Shown piece by piece: positions 1-8,856 of a DNA stretch of 64,000 bases. Source of the DNA: Methylobacterium isbiliense (GTDB lineage Bacteria; Pseudomonadota; Alphaproteobacteria; Rhizobiales; Beijerinckiaceae). The position numbers and the translations under genes are program-made. The notes under the pieces were generated by a model. That model searched no databases and was not told the origin of the DNA. It was given only the letters and a program-made list of their open reading frames with translations. The stretch lies in contig NZ_BPQQ01000067.1 of the NCBI RefSeq assembly GCF_022179325.1, forward strand, positions 62,001 to 126,000. The letters run 5' to 3'. The number at the start of each line of letters is the position of its first letter. Positions within the stretch are counted from its first letter, which is position 1.

Positions 1-259
1 TCAGCTTCTCGAGCACTTCCTTGCCCTGCGGGGTCTTGGTGTCGAGCGTCAGGGAGCGCTTGTTGCTGTTCAGCATCGTGAAGTAGAGCGCGTCCGCCTC
101 GTCGATGTGGCGCAGCTGGGAGCGCGTGACGTCGCCGGCGCCGGGGCGCTCGACCTTGATCACGTCGGCGCCGAACCAGGCGAGGAGCTGCGTGCAGGCC
201 GGGCCGGCCTGGACGTGCGTGAAGTCGATGATCTTGATGCCTTCCAGCGGCTTGCTCAT
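1..259 (-). CDS. frc: Formyl-CoA:oxalate CoA-transferase, N-terminal part (cut by left edge)
   Basis: About 86 residues are visible, reading leftward off the window. The protein opens [15 protein letters not shown], then [24 protein letters not shown] and [12 protein letters not shown]. This is the class III CoA-transferase N-terminus and closely resembles Oxalobacter Frc. In that family the enzyme moves CoA from formyl-CoA to oxalate, feeding oxalyl-CoA decarboxylase in the cytoplasm. The ATG at 259 has a GGAG about 8 bases upstream. The catalytic Asp lies beyond the edge. It sits 102 bp downstream of the PAS gene on the same strand, and a GntR regulator is close by. The family call is firm; oxalate specificity is inferred. 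Confidence 0.9.
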   Translation of the reverse strand, partial: MSKPLEGIKIIDFTHVQAGPACTQLLAWFGADVIKVERPGAGDVTRSQLRHIDEADALYFTMLNSNKRSLTLDTKTPQGKEVLEKL

Positions 260-361
260 CTTGGTGTGCTCCCTAAACGATCTACGGGCAATGTCGTCCG
301 TCCCGGATCTTGTGGTCGATCCGGTGCGTGAGCTCCGATCTGGAGACTTCACATACTCCGG

Positions 362-853
362 CTAGTCACGGGGGTGACCGGCCTCGAGTTCGCTCAAGCG
401 CTTACGCAGGGCCCTCTCTTCGGCCCAGCGGCTGGTCTCGTCGCGGATGACTGCGACGATCCCGGTGACCTCGTCGTCGGCTCCGTGCAGGAGCCCGACC
501 GTGAAGGAGATGGACAGGGTGTGTCCGTCCTTGTGCAGGGCCGGCACCCGCAGCAGCGCGCTGCCGTACTTGGTGACGCCGGTGCGCATCGTGTTGGCGT
601 AGCCGTCCCAGTGCCGCTGGCGCTGGCGTTCCGGCGTGATCAGGTCGAGGGAGCGCCCGAGGGCCTCCTCCCGCGAGTAGCCGAAGATCCGCTCGGCAGC
701 CGGATTCCAGACCACGATCGCACCCTTCGGGTCCGAGACTACGACCGCGTCGCCTGTCGCATTGACCAGTTGCTCGAAGTTCCAGGCAAATCCCATCACG
801 CTCGTCCGCTCACACGCCTCAGCAGAAGTCCGTCGTTCTTCGGGCTCTCTCAC
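362..853 (-). CDS. Single PAS-domain protein
   Basis: 163 residues from a GTG at 853; an ATG at 796 (MGFAWNFEQL) would give 144 residues and is equally possible because neither has a strong ribosome site. One PAS fold fills the protein: NATGDAVVVSDPKGAIVVWN, then AAERIFGYSREEALGRSL, with a PAC-like end (GIVAVIRDET) and a short charged helical tail. There is no kinase, cyclase or DNA-binding output domain, so it probably senses a small ligand or redox state and acts through a partner. It lies upstream of frc on the same strand and diverges from the GntR gene. Its link to oxalate metabolism is positional inference only. Confidence 0.8.
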   Translation of the reverse strand: MREPEERRTSAEACERTSVMGFAWNFEQLVNATGDAVVVSDPKGAIVVWNPAAERIFGYSREEALGRSLDLITPERQRQRHWDGYANTMRTGVTKYGSALLRVPALHKDGHTLSISFTVGLLHGADDEVTGIVAVIRDETSRWAEERALRKRLSELEAGHPRD

Positions 854-1215
854 GTTGAGAGCACAAGTCCGAGACCGACGTCTCGCTGCTCGCTGGCGAT
901 GTGCTGGTTGTGATCAGGGATCATGGAATTCCATCCTCCCGGCACCGCGACAGGGCCTTGCTTCAGGACCGCCTTGGGCGGTCTCGCCGATAAATCGGCT
1001 TGTTCTTGTGGCATGTGGTATGCCAGATTATGGAGGGTGTCAAGCGGAGGATTGGCATCCGGCGACGAGCGGATGGCCCGCAGCGACCGGGGCAGGGGCG
1101 GCGGGGCGGCGGGCGAGCCGCCCGGGTGCAGCCCAGCTGTCGGGATCGTCGGGCCTGCGCTGGTCGCCAGGACGCCCAAAAGGACGCCAGAGCCTTCAAG
1201 CCGGGTGGAAGCAAG
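854..1215. other. Divergent intergenic region, PAS / GntR genes
   Basis: About 360 bp without a convincing gene. Its centre is less G+C-rich (980-1035) and holds the palindrome at 1009-1025, so it probably carries the promoters for both directions. The part just before the GntR gene (1060-1215) is very G+C-rich and may be a leader; no further element was recognised. Confidence 0.5.
1009..1025. promoter_or_regulatory. Palindromic operator, probably for the GntR regulator
   Basis: TGGCAT, five bases (GTGGT), then ATGCCA form a perfect 6-bp inverted repeat. Overlapping it, TGGTATGCCA differs by one base from TGGTATACCA, the type of palindrome bound by many FCD-class GntR regulators. It lies between the divergent PAS and GntR genes, 190 bp before the GntR ATG and 155 bp before the PAS start. 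Binding by the adjacent regulator is inferred. Confidence 0.55.
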
Positions 1216-1902
1216 ATGAACGAGCCGTTCACCGTCACGCCGATCGTCCCGGCCGCCAACCTGCGGACGCTGGTCTACGAATCCCTGAAGGCCGCCATCA
1301 GCCAGATGGACATCTACGGCTCACGCCAGGAGATCCGCCTCGACGAGCGGCGCCTGTCGCGGGATCTCGGCGTGAGCCGCACGCCCGTGCGGGAGGCCTT
1401 CACGGTGCTCGAACAGGAGGGGTTCGTGCGCTCGGAGGCCCGGCGCGGGGTGTTCGTGGTGCGCAAGACCAAGCGGGAGATCGTCGGGATGATCCACGCC
1501 TGGGCGGCGCTGGAGAGCATGGCAGCCCGCCTCGCCTGCGCGCGCGCCAGCGACGCGCAACTGACCGCGCTCAAGACCATGTTCCCGCAATTCTACGACG
1601 GCACGCCCGCGGAGCACATCGACGAGTACTCCGACGCCAACATCCGGTTCCACCAGACCATCATCGCGCTCGGCCAGTGCGAGATCTTCGAGGGGCTGTC
1701 CAGCAACCTGATGATCCACGTGCGCGGCATCCGCAACGCCGCCCTCCGGAACGAGGGGCGGGCGGAGCGGTCAAGCCGCGAGCATGTCGGGATCATCCGG
1801 GCGCTCGAAGCGCGCGACGGCCCGCTGGCCGAGCAGCTCGTGCGCGAGCACGGGCTCGGCCTCGCGGCGCATGTGGACCGTTTCGGCGACTACCTCTCGT
1901 GA
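1216..1902 (+). CDS. GntR-family transcriptional regulator (FCD type)
   Basis: 228 residues from the ATG at 1216 (GTGGAAGCA upstream). The N-terminal winged helix-turn-helix is clear: LRTLVYESLKAAI, then LDERRLSRDLGVSRTPVREA and LEQEGFVRSEARRGVFV. The C-terminal two thirds are all-helical and carry FCD-type metal/ligand residues (for example SDANIRFHQTII and REHVGIIRAL). FCD-type GntR proteins are dimeric sensors of organic acids or their CoA esters. Position near frc suggests control of oxalate or formyl-CoA genes and of itself, probably through 1009-1025. The gene ends 16 bp from a convergent gene. The family is certain; the effector is unknown. Confidence 0.9.
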   Translation: MNEPFTVTPIVPAANLRTLVYESLKAAISQMDIYGSRQEIRLDERRLSRDLGVSRTPVREAFTVLEQEGFVRSEARRGVFVVRKTKREIVGMIHAWAALESMAARLACARASDAQLTALKTMFPQFYDGTPAEHIDEYSDANIRFHQTIIALGQCEIFEGLSSNLMIHVRGIRNAALRNEGRAERSSREHVGIIRALEARDGPLAEQLVREHGLGLAAHVDRFGDYLS

Positions 1903-1918
1903 GGGAGCCGCCCGAAAC

Positions 1919-2434
1919 CTACTCCTCGTCGGAATAGTCGCGGGAGCGCCGCCGGTCGCCGTAATCCCGCGGCGGACGGTCGTAATCGCGCGCCCGAGGA
2001 TCGTAGCCGCGCGGCGCCGGATCGTAGTCGCGCCCGCGCGGCGCGGGCTCGTACTCGCGCCGGCGGTATCCGGTGTCGTAGTCGCGATCGCGGCGGTAGC
2101 CCGGCTCGTCGTCGCGGCGATATCCGCCACCGCCGCCCTGGCGCCGGTCGGCGAGGCGGGGTGCGTACCAGCAGCGCTTCTTCTGTCCCGGCACCGGGTC
2201 GCCGGCGAAGCTCTGGTTGTTGCAGGGAATTACCCCGCCCTGCGGGAAGGGCCGCCCGACGGTCCGGCCCGGCACGCCGTAATAGACGTTGGTCGGGTGG
2301 GGCATGCGGCAGACGCCCCCCTCCTCGGCGCAGGGCACGAGGTTCTGAAGGTCGAGCTGCGCCCGCGCGGCGACGGGGACCAGCCACGCAGACCCGAACA
2401 CGGCAGCCGCCAATGCGGCGATTCCACAACGCAC
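1919..2434 (-). CDS. Exported Tyr/Arg/Asp-rich protein of unknown function
   Basis: 171 residues from the GTG at 2434, chosen because GGAGGGAGAGG lies just upstream and a clean signal peptide follows (IAALAAAVFGSAWLVPVAARA, cleavage after ARA). The mature part has four cysteines in a compact region (PCAEEGGVC, PCNNQSFAGDP, KKRCWYAP), probably two disulfides. The last 75 residues are a repetitive tail of YRRD, DYDP and APRG units rich in Tyr, Arg and Asp. It resembles small alphaproteobacterial periplasmic proteins without known function. The tail looks intrinsically disordered and could bind polyanions or the cell wall, which is speculation. Confidence 0.75.
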   Translation of the reverse strand: MRCGIAALAAAVFGSAWLVPVAARAQLDLQNLVPCAEEGGVCRMPHPTNVYYGVPGRTVGRPFPQGGVIPCNNQSFAGDPVPGQKKRCWYAPRLADRRQGGGGGYRRDDEPGYRRDRDYDTGYRRREYEPAPRGRDYDPAPRGYDPRARDYDRPPRDYGDRRRSRDYSDEE

Positions 2435-2603
2435 GATCCTCTCCCTCCGCACCGCTTCGTCACGCCTGGATAGCGTCACCGCAAAGCCCGCGTCCAATCG
2501 TCGGACGTAGAATTCCGTCGTGCGCGAGGCAACGGCCCGGCCGCCCGGATTCGGGCAGGCCCGATCACCTGCGCCGATCGTGCGCGGACCTGTGGCCGTT
2601 CGG

Positions 2604-5600
2604 TCACTGGCTCGTCTCGGCCGGCTCGCTCGCGCGGGCGCGCGCGGCCTCCTCCTCGGCCTTGCGCCGGGCCTCGAGGCGGGCCGCCTCGGCCTGCGCT
2701 GCGGCTTCGGCGCGCGCGATCTCGGCCTGGCGGCGGGCCTCCTCCTCGGCGCGCTGGCGCTGCAGGCGCGCCCACTCGGCCTCGGCGGCGGCGCGGAACC
2801 GGTCCATCTCCAGGCGGCTCTGACGCCGGGCCCGCTCGTTGCGGTCGGCCTCGAACGTCTCGATCTTGTCGAGCTCGCGCTGGAGCACCACGGCGGCGAG
2901 CACGGTGGTGAGCGGCGTCACGTCGAGGTCGCGCGCCGGGCGCGCGAGCGGGCCGGCGAGGGAGAGGCCGAGGGTCGGCGGCGGGGCGGTCCAGGCCCGC
3001 GGCGTCTCCTCGGCCGTGAAGGTGCCGCGGGCATCGAGCCGCAGCGTGCGCAGGTCCACCTGGACGAGGCCGTTCCAGGCGGAAGGGCCGGAGTCGAGGC
3101 CGAAGGTGCCGGTGCGCAGCACGCCCCCGACGAGGGCGGCCGGGACCGTCAGGGGGCCGGGGCTGCGCAGGGGACCGCGGCCGAATTCCTCGGCGACCAC
3201 CTGTTCGACACGGCCAGAGCGCAGCGGGTCCTCCTCCGCGAGCAGCCGGTTGAGCGCACGCAGCACCGCCGCCGGATCGACCTCGCGCAGCGTGAGGTCG
3301 GCGAGCGCGATCTCGCCGCTGCCCGCGAGGTTGCCCACCAGGGCCGCCACGCTGTCGCCGGAGGCGCCGACGCGCAGGCGTCCCGAGAGACGCCCGCGCA
3401 CCGCGTCTCCCCCGGTGAGGACGGGCAGGGCGAGATTCGCGAAGGTGCCCTCGGCCGAGACGGTGGCTTGGCCGCCCTGGCGGGCCAGGGTGGCGGTGCC
3501 GGCAAGCGTCCCGCCCGCGAGCGCGGCCGAAAAGCGGCGCAGGATCAGGCCTTCGCGGCCGAGTTCGAGGCCGAACCGGCCGGCTTCCGCCACGAGCCCG
3601 CGCCCGAGATCGATCTGCCGGGCCTCGATGTCGACGCTGCCGCGCAGCGCGATCTCGGGCGGAGGCCCGAGGCGTCCCGAAGGCCACGGCGCCGACCCGC
3701 CTGTCGCGGCGTCGAGCACCAGCGCGGAGGCGAGCCAGGGCAGGGAGAGCCGGTCGAACCGGGCCCGGCCCGCCACCGTGCCTTCCCCGGAGCGCAGGAT
3801 GGCCGGAAACGACAGGGCGGCCTCGACGGCGCTGCCCGCGAGCGTTCCGGCGACCGCGAGGCGCGGCACCGTCTCCTGCGGCCCGACCTCGCGGCCGATG
3901 CCCAGCGTGAGGCGGGCCGGCACCGCCGCCGCCGGGAGCGCGTTGCGGCCGAGGAAGCCGGCCAGCGGGCGCAGATCCTGGGTCTCCACCGCGACCTCGC
4001 CGTCCCGCGGCAGCCCCTCGCCCGCCGCGAGCGCCAGGGGCCGGGTGGTGACGAGGCGCGCCCCCGCCAGATCGCCCGCCAGGGTCAGGGCGAGCGGGGC
4101 GCCGGCCTCGGAGCCGCGCTTCCCACTCACGCGCATCTGGGCCGGCTGCGCCAGGGCCGCGTCGTCCGGCCGGCCGAGCCAGAGGCCGGAGCGCACCCCG
4201 TCGAGACGGGCCTCCAGGCTGTCGATCCGCCCGGACGCGGTGACGAGGGAGAGGCCGAGCCGCCCGCCCGCGGCGCTGCCCCGCGCGTGGCTGCGCAGGC
4301 GCCCGGCCTCGACGGCGCCGGGATCGCGCTCCAGGGTCACGTCGAGGGAGAGCGGCCCCTCGCGCAGGAAGCTCGGCAGCAGCCGCGCCTCGGCGAGGGC
4401 CGCCTGCTCCAGGAGGTCGAGGAGCGGCCCGGCCGCCGGGGCCGTCACCCGGCCGGCGATGCGGCCGGAGCCGTCCGCCGCGATGCGCCCCGCGAGGCTC
4501 GCCTGCATGCCCGCAAGGCCGCGCACGTCGAGGCTGTCGATCCGCAGTGCCGCTCCCTCCGATTGCAGGCTCGCGGCAATCTCGCCCGTGCGCGGCCCGG
4601 TCGGGCCGTAGCGCAGGTCGCGCGCCCGCAGGACGAGGCCGACATCGTGGTCGTGCAGCGTGTCGAACACGCCGCGCAGGGGCGGCAGCTCCGCGATGTC
4701 GAGGCCGTCTGCAGCCACCTGGGCGTCCAGACGGGGGCGGGGCGCCTCGGGGCCGGCCGGGGTGTAGCGGGCGCTGCCCGACACCCGCGCCTCCCCGAGC
4801 GCGGCCCGGGCGTTGTGCAGCGACAAAACCGGCAGCGCCGCGGTCACGTCCGCCTCGGCCTCGAAGGGGCGGCCGTCGAGGAGGCGCAGCAGCGGGCTGC
4901 CGTAGCCGAAGCGGTCGAGGAGCCGCGCGAACCGGTCGGAGGCGGGCGCCTTGACGGCGAGATGGCCCGCGAAGCTGCCGGGGCCCGTGAAGTCGCCCGC
5001 GAGGGACAGGCGGGTGGCCCCGGGCGCGGTCGCCTCGACGCGGCGCAGGCTCAGCGCGCCGGAGGGCCGCAAGGTCGCCGATACGGCGATGTCGGACCAC
5101 TCGCCGAGCGCGAAGGCGGCGCTCTCCACCGCCACGTCGAGGGCGACGGTGCCGGGCAGGGCGGGGCCGGCGGCCTCGAAGCCGCGGGCGAGGAGCGCCT
5201 GACCGGCCGGCCCGGCAAGGAAGGCGTCGAGGTCGAGGCGGCGCGCATCGAGGGTCAGCGCCGTGCGGAAGCCCGGCAGGTCGATGCTGCCCCGGCCGGA
5301 GAGCCGGAGCGGCGCGCCGCCGCCATCGATCTCCAGTGCGACCGTGTCGAAGGTGGCGAGCCGGCCGCGGGCCTTGAACGCCCCCTGGACCGAGAAGGGC
5401 AGCACGGCGCCGGCGCCTTGCGCCGGGGGGCCGACCACCAGCCGGGCGGTGCCGACCGCCTCCGGCATCAGGCCCCGGGCGGCATCGCCCGCGAGGGTGA
5501 GACGGGCGTCGATGTCGAGGCGCGGGACGGTGTCGCCGCCGGCCGTGACCTTGACGGGCAGCGCACCCTCGGCGGTGGGCGCGCCGGTGACGAGCCGGAA

Positions 5601-6161
5601 CGGCATCGCGCCAGTGGTGCCCTCGACCCGCCAAGGTCCGGCAAGGCGCGGCGCGGCGAGCCGGACGTTCTCGGCCGTGAACTGGTCGGTGCGCCCGGTC
5701 GCCGGGACGGTGGTGGTGAAGAGGAACTGCGACACGCGCAGATCCTCGACCGCGAGGTCGCGGCCTTCGAGGGCGGCGGCGAACCCGGCCGGGAGCGTGG
5801 GCAGACCGGCCTCGGTGGCCGGCATCTTCACCTCGGCCCGGCCGATGCGGGTCTCGGTGAAGCGGATCTCGCCCGAGAGGAGGGGGGTGAGGGCGATCTC
5901 GGCCTTGACGAAGCGGGCGTCGAGCGAGGGCCTGTCGGGGCGGGCCTCGGCCAGCGTGAGGTGATCGACGCGCAGACGCGGGGAGGGGAGGAGCCGGATC
6001 TCGAGGCGGCCGTCGCTGCGGGCCTCGACCCCGAGGGAGCGGCTGAGCGCCGCGTCGACGGTCGCGCGGCGCGCCTCCCAGTCGATCAGGGGCGGGGCGA
6101 CCAGCGCGGCGGCGAGGACGAGGATGACGAGGCCCGCCAGAGCGGTCAGGATGTCGCGCAC
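2604..6161 (-). CDS. AsmA-family protein (large envelope protein)
   Basis: 1185 residues from a GTG at 6161 (GGAAGAG upstream). One N-terminal membrane anchor (ILTALAGLVILVLAAALVA) is followed by the AsmA opening, PPLIDWEARRATVDAALSRSLGVEA and LLPSPRLRVDHLTL. A long repetitive beta-rich body follows, then an AsmA-type C-terminal module near 900-1080 (VSAEGTFANLALP, ALVGNLAGSGEIALADL). AsmA-like proteins, related to TamB, YhdP and other bridge-like lipid-transfer proteins, extend across the periplasm and affect outer-membrane lipids. The last 100 residues form a highly charged Ala/Glu/Arg coiled coil (RAEEEARRQAEIARAEAAAQ region), an unusual extension. It stands alone, with no operon partner. 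Confidence 0.9.
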   Translation of the reverse strand: MRDILTALAGLVILVLAAALVAPPLIDWEARRATVDAALSRSLGVEARSDGRLEIRLLPSPRLRVDHLTLAEARPDRPSLDARFVKAEIALTPLLSGEIRFTETRIGRAEVKMPATEAGLPTLPAGFAAALEGRDLAVEDLRVSQFLFTTTVPATGRTDQFTAENVRLAAPRLAGPWRVEGTTGAMPFRLVTGAPTAEGALPVKVTAGGDTVPRLDIDARLTLAGDAARGLMPEAVGTARLVVGPPAQGAGAVLPFSVQGAFKARGRLATFDTVALEIDGGGAPLRLSGRGSIDLPGFRTALTLDARRLDLDAFLAGPAGQALLARGFEAAGPALPGTVALDVAVESAAFALGEWSDIAVSATLRPSGALSLRRVEATAPGATRLSLAGDFTGPGSFAGHLAVKAPASDRFARLLDRFGYGSPLLRLLDGRPFEAEADVTAALPVLSLHNARAALGEARVSGSARYTPAGPEAPRPRLDAQVAADGLDIAELPPLRGVFDTLHDHDVGLVLRARDLRYGPTGPRTGEIAASLQSEGAALRIDSLDVRGLAGMQASLAGRIAADGSGRIAGRVTAPAAGPLLDLLEQAALAEARLLPSFLREGPLSLDVTLERDPGAVEAGRLRSHARGSAAGGRLGLSLVTASGRIDSLEARLDGVRSGLWLGRPDDAALAQPAQMRVSGKRGSEAGAPLALTLAGDLAGARLVTTRPLALAAGEGLPRDGEVAVETQDLRPLAGFLGRNALPAAAVPARLTLGIGREVGPQETVPRLAVAGTLAGSAVEAALSFPAILRSGEGTVAGRARFDRLSLPWLASALVLDAATGGSAPWPSGRLGPPPEIALRGSVDIEARQIDLGRGLVAEAGRFGLELGREGLILRRFSAALAGGTLAGTATLARQGGQATVSAEGTFANLALPVLTGGDAVRGRLSGRLRVGASGDSVAALVGNLAGSGEIALADLTLREVDPAAVLRALNRLLAEEDPLRSGRVEQVVAEEFGRGPLRSPGPLTVPAALVGGVLRTGTFGLDSGPSAWNGLVQVDLRTLRLDARGTFTAEETPRAWTAPPPTLGLSLAGPLARPARDLDVTPLTTVLAAVVLQRELDKIETFEADRNERARRQSRLEMDRFRAAAEAEWARLQRQRAEEEARRQAEIARAEAAAQAEAARLEARRKAEEEAARARASEPAETSQ

Positions 6162-6365
6162 CAGTCACACTCTTCCCGGCTCGCCCCGGGACGGGGCGTC
6201 GATCCCAGCACGGGCCGGCCGCCTGCCGGCCGTACCGTCTTGCCAGGGTTAGCATATCGCCGGTGGCGCCGAGTCCAAATCCGCGTGTGCCGCCACCGAA
6301 CGCCCTGCGCGATGCCGGAATGCCACGCGGGCGCGAAGGTCGGTGCAAAAGGGTCAGCGCAAGGC

Positions 6366-6983
6366 TCAGCCGGCGCGCAGGCCGCCGAGCAGGAAGTCGA
6401 TCATGCCGTCGATGGGGGGGGCGACGTCGCCCGGGCAGCGGACGATCAGCACGGGATGGCAGTAGCGCAGGATCGCGGTCTGGATGCAGCCCGCCGCGTG
6501 GGCCGGGTCGGCGACCCGGAACTCGCCCGCCGCCTTGCCCTCGGCGATCACCCGTGCCAGCACGGCGGTGATGCGCTCCACGTGGTGGCTGCAGACCTCC
6601 CAGCTCTCGGTCATGCCGGCCTCCACCATCTCGTGGATGCGCGGATGGGCGGTGATGCGCTCGATGCTGTCGCGGTGGAGCGCCAGGATGATCTCGCGCA
6701 TGCGCTCCGAGGCGGAGAGCCCCGGGCGGTCGGCCACGCGGGAGATCAGGGTCTCGACCTCGCCGATCAGCCGCTCGACCACCGCCTCGTTGATGGATTT
6801 CTTGGAGTCGAAGAAACGGTAGACGTTCGCCGGGCTCATCCCGAGTGTCTTGGCGATGTCGGCGACGGTGGTCTTCTGGTAGCCGATCTCGCGGAAGAAC
6901 CGCTCGGCGGTCGCCAGGATGCGGCAACGCGTCGGCGACGAGGAAACCTCGTCCTGCGTGAGGGATGGCGGCCCGGCGGTCAT
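6366..6983 (-). CDS. TetR/AcrR-family regulator
   Basis: 205 residues from the ATG at 6983. The N-terminal TetR DNA-binding domain is typical: ILATAERFFREIGYQKTTVADI, then LGMSPANVYRFFDSKKSI. The C-terminal ligand domain matches the AefR/TetR_C_7 type (AHPRIHEMVEAGMTESWEV, AGCIQTAILRYCHPVLI). An inverted repeat just upstream (7000-7017) probably mediates autoregulation. Family members usually repress efflux pumps or lipid genes; no pump is adjacent. The nearby AsmA-like envelope gene, 204 bp downstream on the same strand, is a possible target or operon partner. Confidence 0.9.
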   Translation of the reverse strand: MTAGPPSLTQDEVSSSPTRCRILATAERFFREIGYQKTTVADIAKTLGMSPANVYRFFDSKKSINEAVVERLIGEVETLISRVADRPGLSASERMREIILALHRDSIERITAHPRIHEMVEAGMTESWEVCSHHVERITAVLARVIAEGKAAGEFRVADPAHAAGCIQTAILRYCHPVLIVRCPGDVAPPIDGMIDFLLGGLRAG

Positions 6984-6999
6984 CCCCTCAGCCTATAGG

Positions 7000-7017
7000 G
7001 CGGATCGGCCAATCCGC
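7000..7017. promoter_or_regulatory. Inverted repeat, candidate TetR operator
   Basis: GCGGAT, six bases (CGGCCA), then ATCCGC: perfect 6-bp arms with a spacing usual for TetR dimers. It ends 17 bp upstream of the ATG at 6983, where binding would block the regulator's own promoter. Assignment rests on position and symmetry only. Confidence 0.5.
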
Positions 7018-7105
7018 GATAGCGCCGCGCGCTTGGCACGACGCCGTCAGGCCGCCGATTCGGGAGGAGGGATGCCCCTGGGTCACACCCCATCGGCCGC
7101 CTCCG

Positions 7106-7303
7106 TCAGGAGCCGAACTGAGAGCCGAGCTGTTCCAGATATTCGGCGAGGTCGAGCCCGCCCACGCGTGTCCCGTAATCGAAGCGCATGCCGGGGCGGA
7201 TCGCGACGCTCTCGCGGCGGGTCGTCAGCGTGAACGGCTTGGTGCAGATCCAGCTTCCGTCGCGGCGGTGCTCGAAATAGTCCAGGATCTCGTGACGGCC
7301 CAT
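7106..7303 (-). CDS. Small conserved protein of unknown function (65 aa)
   Basis: 65 residues from the ATG at 7303, with GGAGGACACG directly before it, a very good ribosome site. The sequence is mixed and looks folded: MGRHEILDYFEHRRDGSWIC, then KPFTLTTRRESVAIRPGMRF and GLDLAEYLEQL. It has no signal or membrane segment. Small proteins of this kind occur widely in Methylobacterium and relatives with no assigned role. It lies alone between a TetR gene and the divergent peroxidase-like gene. Confidence 0.7.
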   Translation of the reverse strand: MGRHEILDYFEHRRDGSWICTKPFTLTTRRESVAIRPGMRFDYGTRVGGLDLAEYLEQLGSQFGS

Positions 7304-7543
7304 CGTGTCCTCCGGAGTGTTGGAGGATTAACGTGGCTGTTGCCGAGAAGTTCATGCGGCGGTGCACCAATCCGGCCTTCCGTTGAGCTTGGCCGTTGCT
7401 TGCCAGCCAAACGTTCTCGTGAGGAGGTGTCCGGCGGCTTGCCGGCGGCGCGGCGGCGCGCGATCAAGGCCGACACGGCGTGCGGTCCGGCCGACCGGCC
7501 GTTCGCGGTGGATCGCCGCGATGGATCCCTTGGAGTGTCACCA
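7304..7543. other. Divergent intergenic region
   Basis: 240 bp between the 65-aa gene and the peroxidase-like gene. No repeat or operator was recognised; it must supply promoters in both directions. Confidence 0.3.
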
Positions 7544-8116
7544 ATGCTGCTCGTCCGCCGGGATGCGCTCGCCCTGATCGGCAGCCTCATGGTGCTGCCG
7601 GCGCGGGCCACGACGGGTCCGCTGAGTTCCGCCACGGCCGCGGCCTTCGGCTTCGACCAGGCGGACGGGACCCGGCTCAACCTCGCAGCCTACGCGGGCA
7701 AGCCGCTTTTCGTGGTCAACACCGCCACGGCCTGCGGCTACGCTCCGCAATTCGCCGGCCTGCAGCAGGTCTGGACGCGCTTCGGCGACCGCGGCCTCAC
7801 GGTCATCGCGGTGCCGTCCAGCGATTTCGGGCGTCAGGAGCCGCTCGACGGGCGGGCCATCGTGGAGGCGGTGCGCACGCAGCACGGCGTCACCTTCCCG
7901 GTGGTCGCCAAGACCGCGGTGAACGGGCCGAACGCGCACCCGTTCTACCGCTGGGCCGCCGCGGAGCGCCCGGCCGAGAAACCGACCTGGAACTTCCACA
8001 AGTATCTCGTCGGCCGCGACGGCCACATCGCCGCGACCTTCCCGTCCGCGGTCGAGCCCACCGACCCGCGGATCATCACCGCGATCGCCCGCGCGCTGGA
8101 GCCGCAGGCGGGCTGA
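7544..8116 (+). CDS. Exported glutathione-peroxidase-like protein
   Basis: 190 residues from the ATG at 7544 (GGAGTGTCACC upstream). The N-terminus VRRDALALIGSLMVLPARA looks like a short Tat- or Sec-type signal. The thioredoxin-fold peroxidase core keeps the peroxidatic Cys64 (NTATACGYAPQF), Gln98 in FGRQEP and Trp149 in TWNFHKY, the three catalytic positions of the family. The usual Cys-Asn-Gln before FG is replaced by PSSDF, so a resolving cysteine there is absent. Family members reduce hydroperoxides with thioredoxin or glutathione; a periplasmic site is predicted. It ends 9 bp from the convergent TetR gene. Confidence 0.85.
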   Translation: MLLVRRDALALIGSLMVLPARATTGPLSSATAAAFGFDQADGTRLNLAAYAGKPLFVVNTATACGYAPQFAGLQQVWTRFGDRGLTVIAVPSSDFGRQEPLDGRAIVEAVRTQHGVTFPVVAKTAVNGPNAHPFYRWAAAERPAEKPTWNFHKYLVGRDGHIAATFPSAVEPTDPRIITAIARALEPQAG

Positions 8117-8125
8117 CCCGCCGGC

Positions 8126-8761
8126 TCAGGTCCTGCGGGCGGTGGCCCCGTGCACGAGCGCGAGCACGCCCGCGCGCAGCAGGTCGTACTTGCTCGGAAG
8201 CCCGGGGCCGGAGGGCAGGCGGCCCGCCGCGGCGAGCGTGGCGAGGCCGTGCGAGAGCGCCCAGACCTCCAGGGCGATGAAGCGCGGGTCGACCCCCGAG
8301 AACCCGTCCGGGAAGGTGGTGCGCAGGGCCTCGACGAGGAGCGAGAAGGCGTCCTGCTCGCGCGGGCGGGGCGGCTGATCGGCGCCGTCCGGCACGGGCG
8401 GGCGGGCCTCGAAGATCGCCGCGTAGTAGCCCGGCTCCTCCTCCGCGAAGGCGAGATAGGCCTCGCCCATGCGGGTGAAGCGCTCCAGCGGCGTGCCGGG
8501 GCCGCGCAGCGCCCGGCCGAGGCGCGCGGCGAGTTCGGCGAAGCCGCGCTCGGCCACCTCCTCCAGCAGCGCCTCGCGCCCGCGAAAGTGCCGGTAGAGC
8601 GCCGCCGGGGAGACGCCGACGAGGCGGGCGGCATCGACCAGCGTGAAGCCGCCGAGGCCGCGCTCGGCGATGAACCGGCGCGCCGCCTCGATCAGCGCCT
8701 CCTTGAGGTTGCCGTGGTGGTAGCTGCTTCGGTCGGAAGGCCGGCTGCGCCAGGGTCGCAC
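8126..8761 (-). CDS. TetR-family regulator
   Basis: 211 residues from a GTG at 8761 (GGAG ten bases upstream); an in-frame ATG at 8818 would add 19 residues but has no ribosome site. The helix-turn-helix is clear: SSYHHGNLKEALIEAARRFI, then FTLVDAARLVGVSPAALYRH. The C-terminal domain (GEAYLAFAEEEPGYYAAIFE) matches the TetR_C_33/WHG group. A short palindrome, GAGCCCGGCTC (8805-8815), lies upstream. It is 95 bp downstream of the P450 gene on the same strand and may belong to its regulation. Target genes are unknown. Confidence 0.88.
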   Translation of the reverse strand: MRPWRSRPSDRSSYHHGNLKEALIEAARRFIAERGLGGFTLVDAARLVGVSPAALYRHFRGREALLEEVAERGFAELAARLGRALRGPGTPLERFTRMGEAYLAFAEEEPGYYAAIFEARPPVPDGADQPPRPREQDAFSLLVEALRTTFPDGFSGVDPRFIALEVWALSHGLATLAAAGRLPSGPGLPSKYDLLRAGVLALVHGATARRT

Positions 8762-8856
8762 CGTCGACGGTCTCCACGGGCTGAAGGGATAGGTTGCGCT
8801 CGATGAGCCCGGCTCCATACCGCATGTTGCCGGGCCGGAGACAAGATCGCGAGGAG

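Noticed and set aside
2520-6998. Very long open frame on the plus strand opposite the AsmA-like gene
   Set aside because: It is an antisense shadow caused by high G+C at codon position three. Its sequence is low-complexity (Arg/Gly/Ala/Gln), and the minus-strand gene has a clear membrane anchor and family motifs.
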